This document shows, one piece after another, positions 8,948 through 9,034 of a DNA stretch of 9,034 nt. Within the stretch, counting starts at the first letter, position 1, and the number at the start of each line of letters is the position of its first letter. Made by a program: the position numbers and the translations under genes. The stretch is from the NCBI GenBank assembly GCA_036277235.1, contig DASUNJ010000273.1:1-9034 (forward strand), given 5' to 3'. The DNA comes from DATMER01 sp036277235 (GTDB lineage: Bacteria > Acidobacteriota > Thermoanaerobaculia > Multivoradales > UBA5704). The notes below the pieces were generated by a model, which worked only from the letters and a program-made list of their open reading frames with translations, searched no databases and was not told the DNA's origin.

Positions 8948-9034
8948 GATCTCACCTCTCCCAATGCGACGACGACTCGCTGCTCCTTTACCCCTGCCAC
9001 CAGCTCCTCCACCCGCCGGGCGTTCTCCTCCCAC
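8941..9034 (-). CDS. C-terminal end of an unidentified upstream gene
   Basis: The last 30 codons of an open frame entering from the window edge and ending at TGA (8943-8941). The peptide reads WEENARRVEELVAGVKEQ and then RVVVALGEVRSC, with a helical, possibly coiled-coil character. Its third-position GC is high and residue composition normal, whereas the frame that extends the deacetylase over the same bases is Gly/Arg-rich. This frame is therefore the more likely coding one. Its stop overlaps the deacetylase start by 7 bases. In many exosortase-A loci the gene before the deacetylase encodes a GspA-like ATPase (TIGR03015 type) or a tyrosine autokinase. Nothing in these 30 residues identifies either, so no function is assigned. 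Confidence 0.5.
   Translation of the reverse strand, partial: WEENARRVEELVAGVKEQRVVVALGEVRSC
8951..8958 (-). promoter_or_regulatory. Ribosome-binding site for the deacetylase TTG start
   Basis: GAGGTGAG on the minus strand, 3 bases from the TTG at 8947 counting from its last base (about 5 from the AGGTG core). It is a good match to the anti-Shine-Dalgarno sequence and lies inside the tail of the preceding gene. It is the main support for a TTG start. Confidence 0.6.

Overview
The window is a gene-dense, high-GC (estimated by eye at mid-60s percent) bacterial segment. It carries one uninterrupted operon, all on the minus strand and transcribed from position 9034 toward 1. Every gene overlaps or nearly touches the next; the largest gap is 11 bases. 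No RNA gene, mobile element, CRISPR array, terminator or gene-free stretch over 300 bases is visible. Both ends are cut inside genes, so the operon continues on both sides.

In transcription order the genes are: the tail of an unidentified gene (8941-9034); a polysaccharide deacetylase with the C-terminal extension typical of exosortase (PEP-CTERM) loci (8117-8947); a FemAB/GNAT-like protein (7011-8120); a canonical membrane-anchored GT2 glycosyltransferase (6060-7010); a divergent GT2 paralogue whose DxD motif is gone (5020-6063); an asparagine-synthase-type amidotransferase (3032-5008); a multi-spanning LPG_synthase_TM/UPF0104 protein (2040-3032); a GT4 glycosyltransferase (847-2043); and the first 297 codons of an FkbH-like HAD-IIIC protein (1-893).

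Deacetylase, FemAB and amidotransferase together are the hallmark accessory set of exopolysaccharide loci linked to exosortase A in Gram-negative bacteria. The likely product is a lipid-linked or secreted polysaccharide. GT2 and GT4 enzymes would build it. The deacetylase, amidotransferase and possibly FemAB would modify it. FkbH suggests that a glyceryl (C3) unit on an acyl carrier protein is also supplied. No exosortase, initiating sugar-phosphate transferase, Wzx/Wzy or Wza/Wzz gene lies inside the window, so the exosortase link is inferred from family membership only.

The host cannot be named. Base composition, PEP-CTERM-type families and start codons (ATG, GTG and TTG) fit an environmental Gram-negative lineage such as Acidobacteriota, Myxococcota or Desulfobacterota relatives, or a high-GC proteobacterium. 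The points most worth a second look are the GT2 paralogue with an ablated catalytic motif, the FkbH gene in an exosortase-type locus, and the near-total translational coupling.
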